This document shows, piece by piece, positions 9,102 through 19,145 of a DNA stretch of 64,000 nucleotides. How positions within the stretch are numbered: position 1 is the stretch's first letter; every line of letters begins with the position of its first letter. The notes beneath the pieces were generated by a model. That model searched no databases. It was not told the DNA's origin and worked only from the letters and a program-made list of their open reading frames with translations. Source of the stretch: Ornatilinea apprima (GTDB taxonomy: Bacteria > Chloroflexota > Anaerolineae > Anaerolineales > Anaerolineaceae); contig NZ_LGCL01000039.1 in the NCBI RefSeq assembly GCF_001306115.1, positions 62,001 through 126,000 of the forward strand. The letters run 5' to 3'. The translations under genes and the position numbers were made by a program.

Positions 9102-9956
9102 TTAGTTCTTTTTACGTAGATAAATGAACCAATACACCACGCCCACAAGAACAACGCCGCCAATGATGTTTCCGATTGTGACTGGAAGCAGGTTGGCGAT
9201 GAAGAAGTTATTCACCGTGAGGTGGGGGAAATCTGCGGCGGTTTTTCCAATCGCTTCGAAGAAAGAAGGATCGCCAAAATATTTTACGAAGAGCGCAATC
9301 GGAATGAAGTACATATTTGCGACACTGTGTTCCATTCCGGCAGCAACAAAGGCTGAAATGGGGGGGATAATGGCGAGAATTTTATCTGTGGTAGTACGGG
9401 CAGAAAAAGTGAGCCATACCGCCATGCAGACCAACGCATTACACATCACACCCAAGGCAAGGGCAGGAACAAATTCCAGGGCAGTTTTTGATTCGCCAAT
9501 GTTGAGGATGGTCAGCCCAAGAGCGCCTTTTGCAAAGGTGTATTGTTTGGTGAGAAACATGAAATAGGCCGTCAAAACCGAGCCAACCAGGTTGCCAAAA
9601 TAAACAATCGCCCAATTGCGCAGCAGCTTTCCCAAGGAAACTTTACCGCTCATGAATGCCATGACAATGAGATTGTTGCCAGTAAACAGCTCTGCGCCAC
9701 CTACGATGACCATGATGAGGCCGACGGTGAATACCAGGCCCATGAGCAGTTTATTGACACCAAAGGGCAAGTCTCCACCGCCTGTACCAACCGTGGTTGC
9801 GAAAACAGCGCCCAGGGAGATGAATGCGCCTGCCAGGATTGCCAAGGCAAACATTGTCCAAAAATCCAAACTGGCTTTTTTGACGCCAACGTCTTCCGCT
9901 TTTTGGGCCATTTCAGCCGGGACAAGAGAATCGATTCGAATGTTGTTTTCGGCCAT
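9102..9956 (-). CDS. focA: Formate/nitrite transporter family channel (FocA/FdhC)
   Basis: 284 residues with six hydrophobic segments typical of the FNT family of pentameric membrane channels. Family motifs visible are GGAELFTGNN near residue 107 and NWAIVYFGNLVGS near 130. Being the first gene of a focA-fdhD-fdhA run, it most likely moves formate for the dehydrogenase. A CRP/FNR-like dyad lies about 70 bases upstream. Confidence 0.93.
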   Translation of the reverse strand: MAENNIRIDSLVPAEMAQKAEDVGVKKASLDFWTMFALAILAGAFISLGAVFATTVGTGGGDLPFGVNKLLMGLVFTVGLIMVIVGGAELFTGNNLIVMAFMSGKVSLGKLLRNWAIVYFGNLVGSVLTAYFMFLTKQYTFAKGALGLTILNIGESKTALEFVPALALGVMCNALVCMAVWLTFSARTTTDKILAIIPPISAFVAAGMEHSVANMYFIPIALFVKYFGDPSFFEAIGKTAADFPHLTVNNFFIANLLPVTIGNIIGGVVLVGVVYWFIYLRKKN

Positions 9957-10027
9957 TTTTTTCTTACCTCACGCAAAGGATATGATGATTTATTATAGAA
10001 CAAGCCGTGCTGGATGAGTAGGCTTGA

Positions 10028-10045
10028 TTGTAATAAAAATCACAA
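10028..10045. promoter_or_regulatory. CRP/FNR-family dyad upstream of focA
   Basis: TTGTAATAAAAATCACAA reads as TTGTGA-N6-TTACAA on the minus strand, one mismatch from a perfect dyad. A TATAAT lies nearer to focA on the same strand (within 9990-10000), which suits activation by a CRP/FNR-type factor. Inferred from sequence only. Confidence 0.4.
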
Positions 10046-10073
10046 ACAAACATCATTTGTTATTAATCCAGTT

Positions 10074-10556
10074 TTAATGGTCCAGCCAGACTTCGATTTT
10101 CATTACCGCTTGAGCAGCTAGTTCTGCGGTTTGGGCAGACAGTTCGCGGCTGAAGCCAAACTGATAACCGCGAACGGATACCAGCAAAGCTTGCGGTTGA
10201 GCATCATAAAGCGTTTTGGCAATTTCCAGAACCGTTTGCGGGGTCATGTGATGGGTGAGAGGTGAGTTCTGAAAACTGGGAGACAACTCTTGAATATTTA
10301 AATCATCAGGCACCGCGCCTGTGTGGGCATCAATAAAGACAACTCTCTCGTAGTTCACTAATTCTTCGGCAAGTTCTGGAAAGAGTTGCAAATCAAATTG
10401 GATGTGGGGGTATGGGCCTGGTAAGGGGACTTCATCTTCGGGGGAGTCGGGGAAATCTTGACCATATTTTTGTGCCAGCATTTTGGCAATATGCCAGGCA
10501 ACCCCATCGTCTTCCCGATCGAAATTTCCATAGGCAAAGATGAGCGTCGGTTTCAA
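10074..10556 (-). CDS. Hydrogenase maturation protease (HycI/HyaD family)
   Basis: 160 residues. It should cut the C-terminal tail of the NiFe large subunit after nickel insertion. The motif GNFDREDDGVAW near residue 9 matches the family GNxxxxDDGxG, with Asp and Glu nickel ligands; DAHTG near residue 80 fits the second metal region. I chose the TTG at 10556, preceded by GAGGAAG at good spacing, because the longer frame runs back through the terminator hairpin at 10572-10611. It lies downstream of the hydrogenase structural genes. Confidence 0.82.
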   Translation of the reverse strand: MKPTLIFAYGNFDREDDGVAWHIAKMLAQKYGQDFPDSPEDEVPLPGPYPHIQFDLQLFPELAEELVNYERVVFIDAHTGAVPDDLNIQELSPSFQNSPLTHHMTPQTVLEIAKTLYDAQPQALLVSVRGYQFGFSRELSAQTAELAAQAVMKIEVWLDH

Positions 10557-10571
10557 TTTTGCTTCCTCAAA

Positions 10572-10611
10572 AAGCAGGGTTTTGGCTCTATTTATTACCA
10601 AAACCCTGCTT
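10572..10611 (-). terminator. intrinsic terminator after NiFe large subunit
   Basis: 14-bp perfect stem AAGCAGGGTTTTGG / CCAAAACCCTGCTT with a 12-base loop; on the minus strand it is followed by TTTTT. It separates the hydrogenase operon from the protease gene. Confidence 0.85.
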
Positions 10612-10644
10612 GTTCACTTGTTACAACTTGCTAAGGCAAATCGA

Positions 10645-12075
10645 TTATGGGTTGCGGCTCAAGGTTTGGAGTAAGTGTCCTTGTGAGTCGACTATGTCAA
10701 TGACCATGGGCATTTGGCCAACGGCGTGCGTTGAGCAGGAAAGGCAGGGATCGTGGGCACGAACAGCAGCCTCCACGCGGTTGAGAAGGCCTTCGCGCAC
10801 TTCATTGCCATCAATATAAGTTTTTGCCACGCTATCTACGGCTTCGGTCATGGCCCAGTTGTTATGGCCGGTGGCAACGATCAGATTCACTTTCGTCAGT
10901 TTGCCGTCTTCGTTAGCCCAGTAATGATGGAAGAGTGTGCCACGCGGCGCTTCGATCACGCCAACGCCTTCTCCCTTATTGGTCTGGCGCGTGTTAAGCA
11001 CATCATTGGAGAGAATATCTTCATCTTCCAACAGCTCACGGGCTTTCTCAATGGCGAATAAAATTTCGATAAGGCGGGCGTAGTGGAAGTAAAGTGTGTT
11101 CTCAACAGGAGCGCCGTTATTGAGCGCCTTAAAGCGTTTATGCTCTTCATTGGCAATGGGCGTGCTGATTTGGTCTGATGCATTCAGACGGCCCAGTGGT
11201 CCGACACGATAAACCCCTTGCGGGTACCCCATCTTCTTGTAATATGGGAACTTGAGGTAAGTCCAGCTTTCGACATGTTCTGCAATGTAATCCAGGTAAT
11301 TTCGTCCATCAAATTTTTCCAACTGCTGTCTATTGCGGTCTATCAGGCGAATATCTCCATCATACAGCTCCAGGCTGTTATTGGGCGTTACCAATCCGAA
11401 GTAGCCGGTTGGGAAGACAGCAAATTTCTGAATGTCTTCAGCATTTTTCTCAGCCCAATCGCGCATGATTTGCACACCCAATTGGGTGGTAGCAATGGCT
11501 TGATCGACACCAGCCAAAATGGCGTCACGATCTTCTTGAGAAAGGGCTTTGTTGACGCCGCCAGGAATGGCGAAGACAGGGTGAATGCGGCGGCCACCCA
11601 AGCGGTAGATGATGTCTTGCCCAAATTTTCGCAGCTGAACAGCTTTTACGGCGATATCTGGTGCGGTTTGAATGAGTCCTACCACGTTGCGAACAGCCGG
11701 GTCGGCATCAAAGCCGAGGAGCAAATCGGGGCCGGCCAATTCAAAGAAATGCATGCCATGGCTCTGAATGACCTGGCCCATGTGCATGAGTTCGCGCAGC
11801 AGAGAGGCAGGGCGGGGAGGCGGGCAGCTCAACAGGTCGTCACCGGCTTTGGCGGCTGCCAGGTGATGGCTAACCGGGCAGATGCCGCAAATGCGCGGGG
11901 TAATCATTGGCATTTCAAATACCATGCGGCCTTCGCAGAATTTTTCAAATCCTCGGAATTCATTAATGTGCAAGTATGCATGGTCTACTTTGCCGTCATC
12001 CTTCATGCGGATGGTGATTTTTGCATGGCCCTCAATGCGGGTTACTGGTTCAATTGTGATTTTTTTTGCTACCAT
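10645..12075 (-). CDS. NiFe hydrogenase large (catalytic) subunit
   Basis: 476 residues. Carries the NiFe active site. L1 motif [11 protein letters not shown] is near residue 61 and L2 motif DPCLSCSTH near residue 443. About 26 residues follow the last histidine and would be removed by the protease encoded next. The size and soluble character fit cytoplasmic group 3 hydrogenases (HoxH/HydL). A strong AAAGGAGG site precedes the ATG. The small subunit gene lies 12 bases upstream. Confidence 0.95.
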   Translation of the reverse strand: MVAKKITIEPVTRIEGHAKITIRMKDDGKVDHAYLHINEFRGFEKFCEGRMVFEMPMITPRICGICPVSHHLAAAKAGDDLLSCPPPRPASLLRELMHMGQVIQSHGMHFFELAGPDLLLGFDADPAVRNVVGLIQTAPDIAVKAVQLRKFGQDIIYRLGGRRIHPVFAIPGGVNKALSQEDRDAILAGVDQAIATTQLGVQIMRDWAEKNAEDIQKFAVFPTGYFGLVTPNNSLELYDGDIRLIDRNRQQLEKFDGRNYLDYIAEHVESWTYLKFPYYKKMGYPQGVYRVGPLGRLNASDQISTPIANEEHKRFKALNNGAPVENTLYFHYARLIEILFAIEKARELLEDEDILSNDVLNTRQTNKGEGVGVIEAPRGTLFHHYWANEDGKLTKVNLIVATGHNNWAMTEAVDSVAKTYIDGNEVREGLLNRVEAAVRAHDPCLSCSTHAVGQMPMVIDIVDSQGHLLQTLSRNP

Positions 12076-12087
12076 TATGACCTCCTT

Positions 12088-12630
12088 TTAGTGCCAATGG
12101 AGTTTATCGTCTTTGATTTCAGGAATGCGTCCCTGGGCCAATTCGCTCAAAACGTAATAGATTACGTCTGGGTCTGGGGGACAACCTGGAACAAAGAGAT
12201 CTACGGGTACAACCTCGTGCAATGCGCGCACACGGGTAGGCACACATATTTCTGGGTCATCAGGGATTTTGCCTTCCGAATCGGTACTTTCAGTTTCCAC
12301 ATAAGCACGTCGCAGGGCTTCTTCCAGGGTGAAGTAGTTGCGCATGGCCGGAACGCCACCAAAGACCGCGCAATCGCCAAATGCAACCAGTAGTTTACAG
12401 CGGCTGCGCATTCGGTGGGCTTGTTCTTCGTTGGAAGTATTATTAACACCGCCTTCAAGAATACCGACATCGACACCGTCTTCATCGGGTTCCTTAAGAT
12501 CGGTTATGGGGGTGGCGCGGATATCAGCCAGTTCAGCAATTTTTATGATGCGTTCATCGATATCCAGCAGCGACATGTGGCAACCTGAACAACCAGCCAT
12601 CCAGTCAGTTGATATTTTTGGTTTTGTCAT
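12088..12630 (-). CDS. NiFe hydrogenase small subunit (HoxY/HydS-like)
   Basis: 180 residues from the ATG at 12630, which has AAGGAG at proper spacing; a start five codons upstream would place that site inside the gene. Single-cluster small subunit of the Nuo 20-kDa type: [11 protein letters not shown] near the start, GDCAVFGG near residue 90 and PGCPPDP near residue 152 give the four cysteines of the proximal [4Fe-4S] cluster. There is no Tat signal, so the enzyme is cytoplasmic. Confidence 0.93.
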   Translation of the reverse strand: MTKPKISTDWMAGCSGCHMSLLDIDERIIKIAELADIRATPITDLKEPDEDGVDVGILEGGVNNTSNEEQAHRMRSRCKLLVAFGDCAVFGGVPAMRNYFTLEEALRRAYVETESTDSEGKIPDDPEICVPTRVRALHEVVPVDLFVPGCPPDPDVIYYVLSELAQGRIPEIKDDKLHWH

Positions 12631-12673
12631 TGCAGACTCCTTCATTTTTTCATTATTGGTTTACAACCCATAA

Positions 12674-14632
12674 TCAGGCGTGTTCGATCGATACAACCGA
12701 CTGACGGTGATGAAGTTCTGACTGCCAGGTAGTGTTCGCCTTGAAGCCCAACATGTCGGCAAGTGATTCCAGAACTTGCTGGTTGCTTTTTGCATAGGCG
12801 GGTCCAATGATGGCCGTAGCTGATTCCTGGACGTGTCCATCCATGCTGACGAAATGCCCGCTTTGTTCTGCCCAGTTGAATACGGGCAATACCACATCGG
12901 CGCGAGCGGTCAGTTTCGATATGTATGTCGCCTGAACGGCCAGGAAAGGAACAGATTCAAACAGGGCAGTGAACTTCTCGGTTGGCTCTTCATCACCAAG
13001 AGCGATATAAGCGACTTTGTGCCCGTTGACAGAGAAAGGCGTGTCGAGCTGGTATTGGGCGGCCGCCAGGCTGTTCGCTCCACCTTTCATGCTGACCAGA
13101 GAAGCGTTTACAAATTTGGCGAAGGCAACCCATTCCTCAACGCATTCTAATTTGGATATTGCGCTGCCCATAATCACTGCTGGTTTCTTGGCAGACGAGA
13201 TAGCGTAGGCGGCTTTCATGAAGACCTCGTCGGCGATTTGGGTAGCCTTGACAGCCGCTTCTAACATCGCATCGGGTTGGATGGATTCATCCACCATCAT
13301 GCCAAGTTTAACCATTGCCGCTTTCAAACCGCGCGCGATTTCTCCCAATTGCTCGGTTCTGAATACACCATCTGCCAGGGAATCCATTTCATTTACACTG
13401 TGGTCAACAACAAAGAGGGTCGCATCTTTAAGGCGAGCGCGCTTGACAAAGAAGCCGGCTACTTCATGTTCTTTCACCAGGTCTGTTCCAACAATGATGA
13501 ATAGGTCAGATTGGTCTACATCATTGAGCGTGCCTTCAAAGCTTTGTTGTTGCTTTTCGGCCACTTTAGAGAAAACGGTTGTATGCTTGCCTTCTTCAGT
13601 CGTTGTCACCGAAGATGCCTTCAACCCATCTTTGAAGATGGTTTTGAGGAGGTGTAGCGATTCGGCAGACAATCTGGTGGAACCAATCGCCACAACGCCA
13701 TCCGATTTGCCGGCAAGTGGTCTTAATTTTTCAGTTACCAGGTCAAGGGCTTCTTGCCAGGATACTTTCTTTAGCTGCCCATCTATCCGCACCATGGGGC
13801 TGGTCACGCGCTCGCGTTGGTCAGCAAGAGGTTCAAAGCGGCCGACTTTGCATATCACGCCGCCATTGATTTTTGCATCCCAATCTCCGTAAATGCGGAC
13901 GATCTGGTTGTTGCGGGTCTGGACCTCGATACCGCAACCAATTGAGCAGCCAACACAAATGGTGGGGTGCGACTCTACATCTTTTTCCAAGCCACGGTAA
14001 GCACTCCAGCGATCAATCAGCGATCCTGTTGGGCAGATCTGAACACAGGTGCCGCAAGAGATGCAAGAACTTTCTCCCAACGGGACGGCGAGATCTGCAA
14101 TTAATTGACTTTTGGCGCCGCGCTCTTCAAAGCCGAGAGTGGAGTTGCCGACCAGCTCAGTACATGCGCGGACACACCGGCGGCATAGGATACAGCGGTT
14201 CTGGTCCATGATGATGTATGGGTGCGATGCGTCTACCTGGAAGGGGATCCAGTTGGGCTGAAAGCCCCAATGGGTCATATCCTGTTCGTATGCTGCTTTC
14301 TGTAACTCGCAATCTCCACCAGAGACTTCACAATAAGGACAAAAGTGGTTGCGTTCAGAAAAGATCATGTCCAGCACAAACCGGCGTGTAGCACGAATTT
14401 CTTCTGTATTGGTCTTTATCACCATGCCGTTGCTGGCAGGCATTGTGCAGGAAGGCTGCAAAGTGCGCGCGCCTTCAATTTCTACCAGACACAGACGACA
14501 ACCACCATAAGGCGTGAGGTTTGGATGGTGACAGAGGGTGGGAATATGAATTCCGGCGGCCTTAGCGGCATCTAAAACGGTCATTCCCTCCACTGCTTCC
14601 ACTTTTTTCGCGTCAATTGTAATTGTAATCAT
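12674..14632 (-). CDS. NuoG/HydA-like iron-sulfur subunit of the hydrogenase complex
   Basis: 652 residues. N-terminal [2Fe-2S] domain (TLCHHPNLTPYGGCRLC ~32-49), His-Cys cluster motif (HFCPYCEVSGGDC ~97), two [4Fe-4S] ferredoxin motifs (CILCRRCVRAC ~148, CISCGTCVQICP ~190) and a further CVGCSIGC motif (~228) leading into a molybdopterin-oxidoreductase-like domain that looks degenerate. It links the flavin subunits to the NiFe pair. It has no H-cluster domain, so it is not an FeFe hydrogenase. Confidence 0.88.
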   Translation of the reverse strand: MITITIDAKKVEAVEGMTVLDAAKAAGIHIPTLCHHPNLTPYGGCRLCLVEIEGARTLQPSCTMPASNGMVIKTNTEEIRATRRFVLDMIFSERNHFCPYCEVSGGDCELQKAAYEQDMTHWGFQPNWIPFQVDASHPYIIMDQNRCILCRRCVRACTELVGNSTLGFEERGAKSQLIADLAVPLGESSCISCGTCVQICPTGSLIDRWSAYRGLEKDVESHPTICVGCSIGCGIEVQTRNNQIVRIYGDWDAKINGGVICKVGRFEPLADQRERVTSPMVRIDGQLKKVSWQEALDLVTEKLRPLAGKSDGVVAIGSTRLSAESLHLLKTIFKDGLKASSVTTTEEGKHTTVFSKVAEKQQQSFEGTLNDVDQSDLFIIVGTDLVKEHEVAGFFVKRARLKDATLFVVDHSVNEMDSLADGVFRTEQLGEIARGLKAAMVKLGMMVDESIQPDAMLEAAVKATQIADEVFMKAAYAISSAKKPAVIMGSAISKLECVEEWVAFAKFVNASLVSMKGGANSLAAAQYQLDTPFSVNGHKVAYIALGDEEPTEKFTALFESVPFLAVQATYISKLTARADVVLPVFNWAEQSGHFVSMDGHVQESATAIIGPAYAKSNQQVLESLADMLGFKANTTWQSELHHRQSVVSIEHA

Positions 14633-14666
14633 GCTTTGTTCTCTCTGTTTATTATAAGGTTTGGCA

Positions 14667-16289
14667 CTACTTCATTTCACATACACCGGTTGGGCAAACT
14701 CCCAGTCGAACATGTGCTTCCACCTCTGCACGAAAATATTTCAAAACATCGTGGATCGGTGTGCCAGCTGTTTGCCCCAGACCACAGTTCGACATGCTGT
14801 ACAGGTTATTGCTGATCTCATCCAAATCGTCGAGGTCTTTGAGAATTCCTTTTCCACTTGCAATTTTATTAAGAATCTCGAATGCTCGGTGCGTACCAAT
14901 TCGGCATGGACTGCATTTCCCACAGCTTTCGTTTCGGAAGAAATTCATGAGCACGATAGCCAGGTCGACCACACAGGTATCATTATCACAGATGAGGAGC
15001 GCGCCTGACCCCAAAGAGACTCCGGCTTTTTCAAAGGAGTCAAAATCCATGGGTGTATCCTGTAGAATTGCTGGAATAACCGATCCGCTGGAGCCGCCGG
15101 TTTGCGCCAGTTTTAACGTACCTCCGTTGCGCATGCCTTTGGCATAAATTGAGATGACTTCGCGCAATGTGATACCCATTGGCACTTCAATCAGACCGGT
15201 GGAGTTGACATGTCCAAGGACGGTATAAACTTTCGTTCCCGGGCTGCTGGGCGTTCCAAATTGGCGGAACCAATCTGCCCCATGGCGAATGATGGGTGGA
15301 ATGTTCGCAATTGTTTCTACGTTGTTGACGAGAGTCGGTTTTTGCCACAGTCCCACGGTGGTGGGGTAAGGCGGGCGAGAACGCGGCTCGCCGCGTTTGC
15401 CTTCAATGGATTCGATCAGCGCAGTCTCTTCTCCACAAATGTACGCTCCGGCGCCAGCATGGACATGGATTTTGAAGTTGAACTTCGATTCGAAAATGGA
15501 GTTACCGAGAAACCCGAATTCTTCAGCCTGTTGGATGGCGCGTTGCAGGCGTTTATTTGCCAATGCGTATTCACCGCGAACGTAAACATAACCTTCATCT
15601 GCGCCTACCGCGTAACCGGCAATTGCCATTGCTTCCAGGATTTTGTGAGGATCTCCTTCGAGAATGAGCCGGTCTTTGAATGTACCTGGCTCCGATTCGT
15701 CTGCGTTGCAAATGACGTATTTCTTGTTGCCAGCGGCTTTGGCCACAAACGACCATTTTAAACCGGTTGGAAAACCAGCCCCACCCCGGCCGCGCAGTCC
15801 AGACGCTTTAATCAACTCGATGACTTCTGCGGGTTTCATTTCTGAAACAACTTTGCCCAGGGCGCTGTACCCATCATGCAAAATGTAATCTTCAATGTCA
15901 TCAGGGTCAATCAAGCCCGCGTGTTCCAGAACAATGCGTTGTTCGGCCGGCATCGTATTTTTTCGGGCTGAAATCCACGCGATGCGTCCGCTGAGTTCTT
16001 TAACGGATGCCTGTAATCCTGCTGCTATTCTTCCTTTGTAAAGGTGCTCATCAACCAGGTATTCAACATCCGATGGTTTGATCGGTCCATAAATGACTGC
16101 TTCCGGGTAGATGATCACCAGCGGAGCAGCATCATTGCGGCCAATATCTCCGACCATCGAAATGGAGACTTCTTCTTGTAAGCCCTTCTTGGTAATTTCT
16201 TTTTGAAGGGTTTCAAACACTTCAGCAGCACCCAGTGACATGCTGTGTTCATCACTGGACACAAGGACCATGGAGCGGTATGTTCTCAT
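14667..16289 (-). CDS. NuoF/HydB-like NADH-binding flavoprotein, copy 1
   Basis: 540 residues. Binds FMN and NAD(H): GLRGRGGAGFPTGLKW near residue 168 and the FMN region with GAGAYICGEETALIES near residue 278. The [4Fe-4S] motif ESCGKCSPCRIGT is near residue 453. It stops soon after, without the C-terminal ferredoxin of copy 2. The N-terminal thioredoxin-like domain has no [2Fe-2S] cysteines (VLVSSDEHSMSLG, GDIGRNDAAP). The start overlaps the stop of the NuoE-like gene upstream. Confidence 0.9.
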   Translation of the reverse strand: MRTYRSMVLVSSDEHSMSLGAAEVFETLQKEITKKGLQEEVSISMVGDIGRNDAAPLVIIYPEAVIYGPIKPSDVEYLVDEHLYKGRIAAGLQASVKELSGRIAWISARKNTMPAEQRIVLEHAGLIDPDDIEDYILHDGYSALGKVVSEMKPAEVIELIKASGLRGRGGAGFPTGLKWSFVAKAAGNKKYVICNADESEPGTFKDRLILEGDPHKILEAMAIAGYAVGADEGYVYVRGEYALANKRLQRAIQQAEEFGFLGNSIFESKFNFKIHVHAGAGAYICGEETALIESIEGKRGEPRSRPPYPTTVGLWQKPTLVNNVETIANIPPIIRHGADWFRQFGTPSSPGTKVYTVLGHVNSTGLIEVPMGITLREVISIYAKGMRNGGTLKLAQTGGSSGSVIPAILQDTPMDFDSFEKAGVSLGSGALLICDNDTCVVDLAIVLMNFFRNESCGKCSPCRIGTHRAFEILNKIASGKGILKDLDDLDEISNNLYSMSNCGLGQTAGTPIHDVLKYFRAEVEAHVRLGVCPTGVCEMK

Positions 16290-16783
16290 TTTTCACCTGC
16301 CTTTGCTTGGTAGCGCGACAATATTTCGGGCAATTGATTTGGCGTGACATTGCCATAAACATCATCATCAATCACTACTACGGGGCCAATACCGCATAAG
16401 CCCAGGCAGCTGGTTGTAACCAGTGTCCACTCATTATCCGGAGTAGTCTCACCCGCCTCCAGTTGGAGGTGCGCTTTAAGCGCTAGCCACACTTCTCGGC
16501 CGCCCACAACATGACAGGGGGCGCTTTCACAAAACTGGATGACATGCCTGCCGCGCGGCTTTGTAGACAGCATGTGGTAAAAGGTGGAAACCGAAAGCAC
16601 ATTTGATTTGGGAGTCTTCACCAATTTGCTAACTTCCTCCATCGCCTGCTGTGGCAAATACCCCAGCCGGCGATTAACCTCACTCAATATGGGTATGAGT
16701 TCAGAAGGATTCGCCTCAAATTGATGGACCACCTCTTTCACCACTTCGCGAACAGTCTGCTCGTTCAGGGTTTCTATCGACAT
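16286..16783 (-). CDS. NuoE/HydC-like [2Fe-2S] subunit, copy 1
   Basis: 165 residues. Partner of the NuoF-like subunit. The thioredoxin-like fold has the four cluster cysteines in FCESAPCHV near residue 85 and CLGLCG near residue 126, so this copy is intact. It is the first gene of the E-F-G-small-large run, and its 3' end overlaps the NuoF-like start by four bases. Confidence 0.92.
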   Translation of the reverse strand: MSIETLNEQTVREVVKEVVHQFEANPSELIPILSEVNRRLGYLPQQAMEEVSKLVKTPKSNVLSVSTFYHMLSTKPRGRHVIQFCESAPCHVVGGREVWLALKAHLQLEAGETTPDNEWTLVTTSCLGLCGIGPVVVIDDDVYGNVTPNQLPEILSRYQAKAGEK

Positions 16784-16886
16784 ATTCCTCCTCCAATGTA
16801 GATCGTATGCAAAGTTGTGTGCGGATCACATTTCTAGAAGGCGGGTGAAACCATACTGCCGGTGTTTTATTTAGTTGTTGTCGTTG

Positions 16887-18674
16887 TTATCTAACCTCGA
16901 TTGCGTTGAAATTACACACTTGCGCGCAGATACCGCAGCGAATGCAGATATCAGGATCAATGTGATGTGGCTGTCGCCGTTCTCCGCTGATGCAGTTCAC
17001 CGGGCAGTTTCGTGCACAAACGGTACAACCGGTACAAGTATCTTCAACAATCACATATTGAATCAGCGCGCGGCAGACTTTGGCGGGACACCGCTTCTCG
17101 TAAATGTGAGCTTCGTACTCATCACGGAAGTGTTTAAGGGTGCTAACTACCGGGTTAGGGGCACCCTGGCCCAGGCCGCAGAGACTACCAGCTTTTACTT
17201 CGGCACATAGCGCCTCAAGGCGCTCTATGTCACCATCCTCACCTTTGCCTTCGCAGATCCGCTCCAAAATATCAAGGATACGGCGAGTTCCTACACGGCA
17301 AGGCACACATTTCCCGCAGCTTTCTTCCTGGGTAAATTCCATAAAGAAACGGGCAATGTCGACCATACAGGTGTCTTCATCGAGAATGATCATGCCTCCC
17401 GATCCCATGAAGGAACCGGCAGCTTTGAGTGTCTCGTAATCTACTTTCAGGTCAACCTGTGACGCTGGAATTGTGCCTCCGGCAGGTCCACCTGTCTGAA
17501 TGGCTTTTAATGCCTTGTCATCTTTGATGCCGCCGCCAATTTCGTAAACGATTTCGCGCAGGGTAATTCCAAAAGGAACTTCAATAAGGCCAGTTTTCTT
17601 CACATCGCCAGCCAGGGCAAAGGTCTTGGTACCTTTGGAGGTCTCGGTGCCCATCGAACCGAACCACTCTGCGCCTTTTAAGATGATTTGCGGAATATTT
17701 GCGTAGGTTTCAACATTGTTGATATTTGAGGGTTTGCCCCACAGGCCTTTAACAGCCGGGAAGGGCGGGCGAGGGCGCGGCTCACCGCGGAAGCCTTCGA
17801 TGGAGGCCATCAGTGCGGTCTCTTCGCCACAGACAAACGCACCGGCTCCCATCCGAATTTCAAGATCGAAACTGAAATCGGTGCCCAAAATGTTTTTGCC
17901 AATCAGCCCCAGTTCACGGGCTTGGTTAATGGCAACATTCAGAGTTTTAATCGCATCAGGATATTCGGCGCGGCAGTAAACATACCCCTGGCTGGATCCA
18001 ATGGCGTAAGCGGCAATCACCATGCCTTCCAGAACGGCATGCGGGTCACTCTCTAGAACGCGGCGGTTCATAAATGCACCGGGGTCGCCTTCATCCGCGT
18101 TGCAAATCAGGTATTTGGGGGTTTCTTTTGATTGCCGGGCCAACTGCCATTTTTTGCCTGTTGGGAAACCAGCTCCGCCACGACCACGCAAGCCAGAGTT
18201 CAACACTTCGTTAACCACATCTTCAGGTGTCATGCTCGTAAGGGCTTTTGCGAGCGCCTGGTAGCCATCCACGGCGATGTAATCTTCGATATTCATGGGA
18301 TCAATTCTTCCCAAGCTGTTGCGTAACACGACGCGGATTTCTTTGGCTTGGGGAGGTTTAACTTCATCATCCACTTGTGGCTTAGGCGGCGCCTGGAATT
18401 TCTCAACGATGCGGCCTTTGAGGAAATGCTCGGTAACCAGGTAGGGAATGTCATCCACACTCAGGTTTGTGTAGTGTGCGCCTTCTGGATAAACAAGAAT
18501 ATCCGGGCCTAATAATTTGGGGTCACCAATGCGTGAGGTTTCCAAGACTTGAACTTCATCGATGAGTCCCTGGGCTGAAAGTTCATCATTGAGTTTGTCG
18601 ATGATTCCAAGCGCACCTTTATTCAGGCATTCAGGATCCACCGACACCAATATATGGGAACGAAAAAAGGGCAT
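16887..18674 (-). CDS. NuoF/HydB-like flavoprotein with C-terminal ferredoxin, copy 2
   Basis: 595 residues. NAD/FMN motifs GLRGRGGAGFPTGKKW (~164) and GAGAFVCGEETALMAS (~276), NuoF cluster motif ESCGKCVPCRVGT (~451), then a C-terminal two-cluster ferredoxin (CTGCTVCARNCP ~549, CIRCGICAQVC ~578) as in HydB/HndC of bifurcating hydrogenases. As in copy 1, the N-terminal thioredoxin-like domain lacks the cysteine set (VSVDPECLNKG keeps one, SRIGDPKLLGP none). GGAAGGTG precedes the ATG. Confidence 0.92.
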   Translation of the reverse strand: MPFFRSHILVSVDPECLNKGALGIIDKLNDELSAQGLIDEVQVLETSRIGDPKLLGPDILVYPEGAHYTNLSVDDIPYLVTEHFLKGRIVEKFQAPPKPQVDDEVKPPQAKEIRVVLRNSLGRIDPMNIEDYIAVDGYQALAKALTSMTPEDVVNEVLNSGLRGRGGAGFPTGKKWQLARQSKETPKYLICNADEGDPGAFMNRRVLESDPHAVLEGMVIAAYAIGSSQGYVYCRAEYPDAIKTLNVAINQARELGLIGKNILGTDFSFDLEIRMGAGAFVCGEETALMASIEGFRGEPRPRPPFPAVKGLWGKPSNINNVETYANIPQIILKGAEWFGSMGTETSKGTKTFALAGDVKKTGLIEVPFGITLREIVYEIGGGIKDDKALKAIQTGGPAGGTIPASQVDLKVDYETLKAAGSFMGSGGMIILDEDTCMVDIARFFMEFTQEESCGKCVPCRVGTRRILDILERICEGKGEDGDIERLEALCAEVKAGSLCGLGQGAPNPVVSTLKHFRDEYEAHIYEKRCPAKVCRALIQYVIVEDTCTGCTVCARNCPVNCISGERRQPHHIDPDICIRCGICAQVCNFNAIEVR

Positions 18675-18734
18675 TTTAACACCTTCCAGAGAGAGTTTTA
18701 CATGTTGCAGTGATTAATAATCTGGTGACACAGA

Positions 18735-19103
18735 TTAAACATTGAGCATTAAGTCTTTTACGACTGACCCACCAACAATATGCTCCTGCATAATGCGCTG
18801 AGCAGATTCTGGTGATACTTTTCCATAGGTTACTTTCGGTTCGGCACCAACCGTAACCTGAACCACCGGCTCAAAGGAATCTAATCCAATATTTCCGGCC
18901 TGGCGAACCGTCACGCCAGTAAGGTTTTCCTTCTCGATGAAATCGAGGATGGCTTTTAATGTTTCTCTTGCGCCAGCCGCAATTCCAACCGTGCCCATGC
19001 CAACTACAATCTCGATCTGGCCGGCAGCAGCGCGAACCTCGCGTTTGTGCAGCGCTTCTTCGCGAATCTTTTTCAAATCCTCAAGAGATTTAATCTTATT
19101 CAT
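18735..19103 (-). CDS. Thioredoxin-like ferredoxin homologue that has lost all cluster cysteines
   Basis: 122 residues with the fold signature of the small [2Fe-2S] ferredoxins found next to HydB genes. The usual cysteine positions read VGMGTVGIAAGA and RQAGNIGLDSFEP; the protein contains no cysteine at all, so it cannot hold the cluster. The C-terminal VTYGKVSPESAQRIMQEHIVGG matches the rest of the family. It sits between the second NuoF-like gene and the GHKL ATPase. It may now be structural or regulatory. Confidence 0.75.
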   Translation of the reverse strand: MNKIKSLEDLKKIREEALHKREVRAAAGQIEIVVGMGTVGIAAGARETLKAILDFIEKENLTGVTVRQAGNIGLDSFEPVVQVTVGAEPKVTYGKVSPESAQRIMQEHIVGGSVVKDLMLNV

Positions 19104-19145
19104 TGTTTGCCTCTCCCATTCAATCTGATTGACATATTCGGTTGA

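Noticed and set aside
11218-12393. 391-residue plus-strand reading frame over the hydrogenase subunits
   Set aside because: It lies antisense across two clearly conserved genes and has no recognisable protein features.
12674-14632. FeFe hydrogenase catalytic subunit
   Set aside because: The N-terminal Fe-S layout is shared, but the H-cluster motifs are missing and a molybdopterin-like domain follows.
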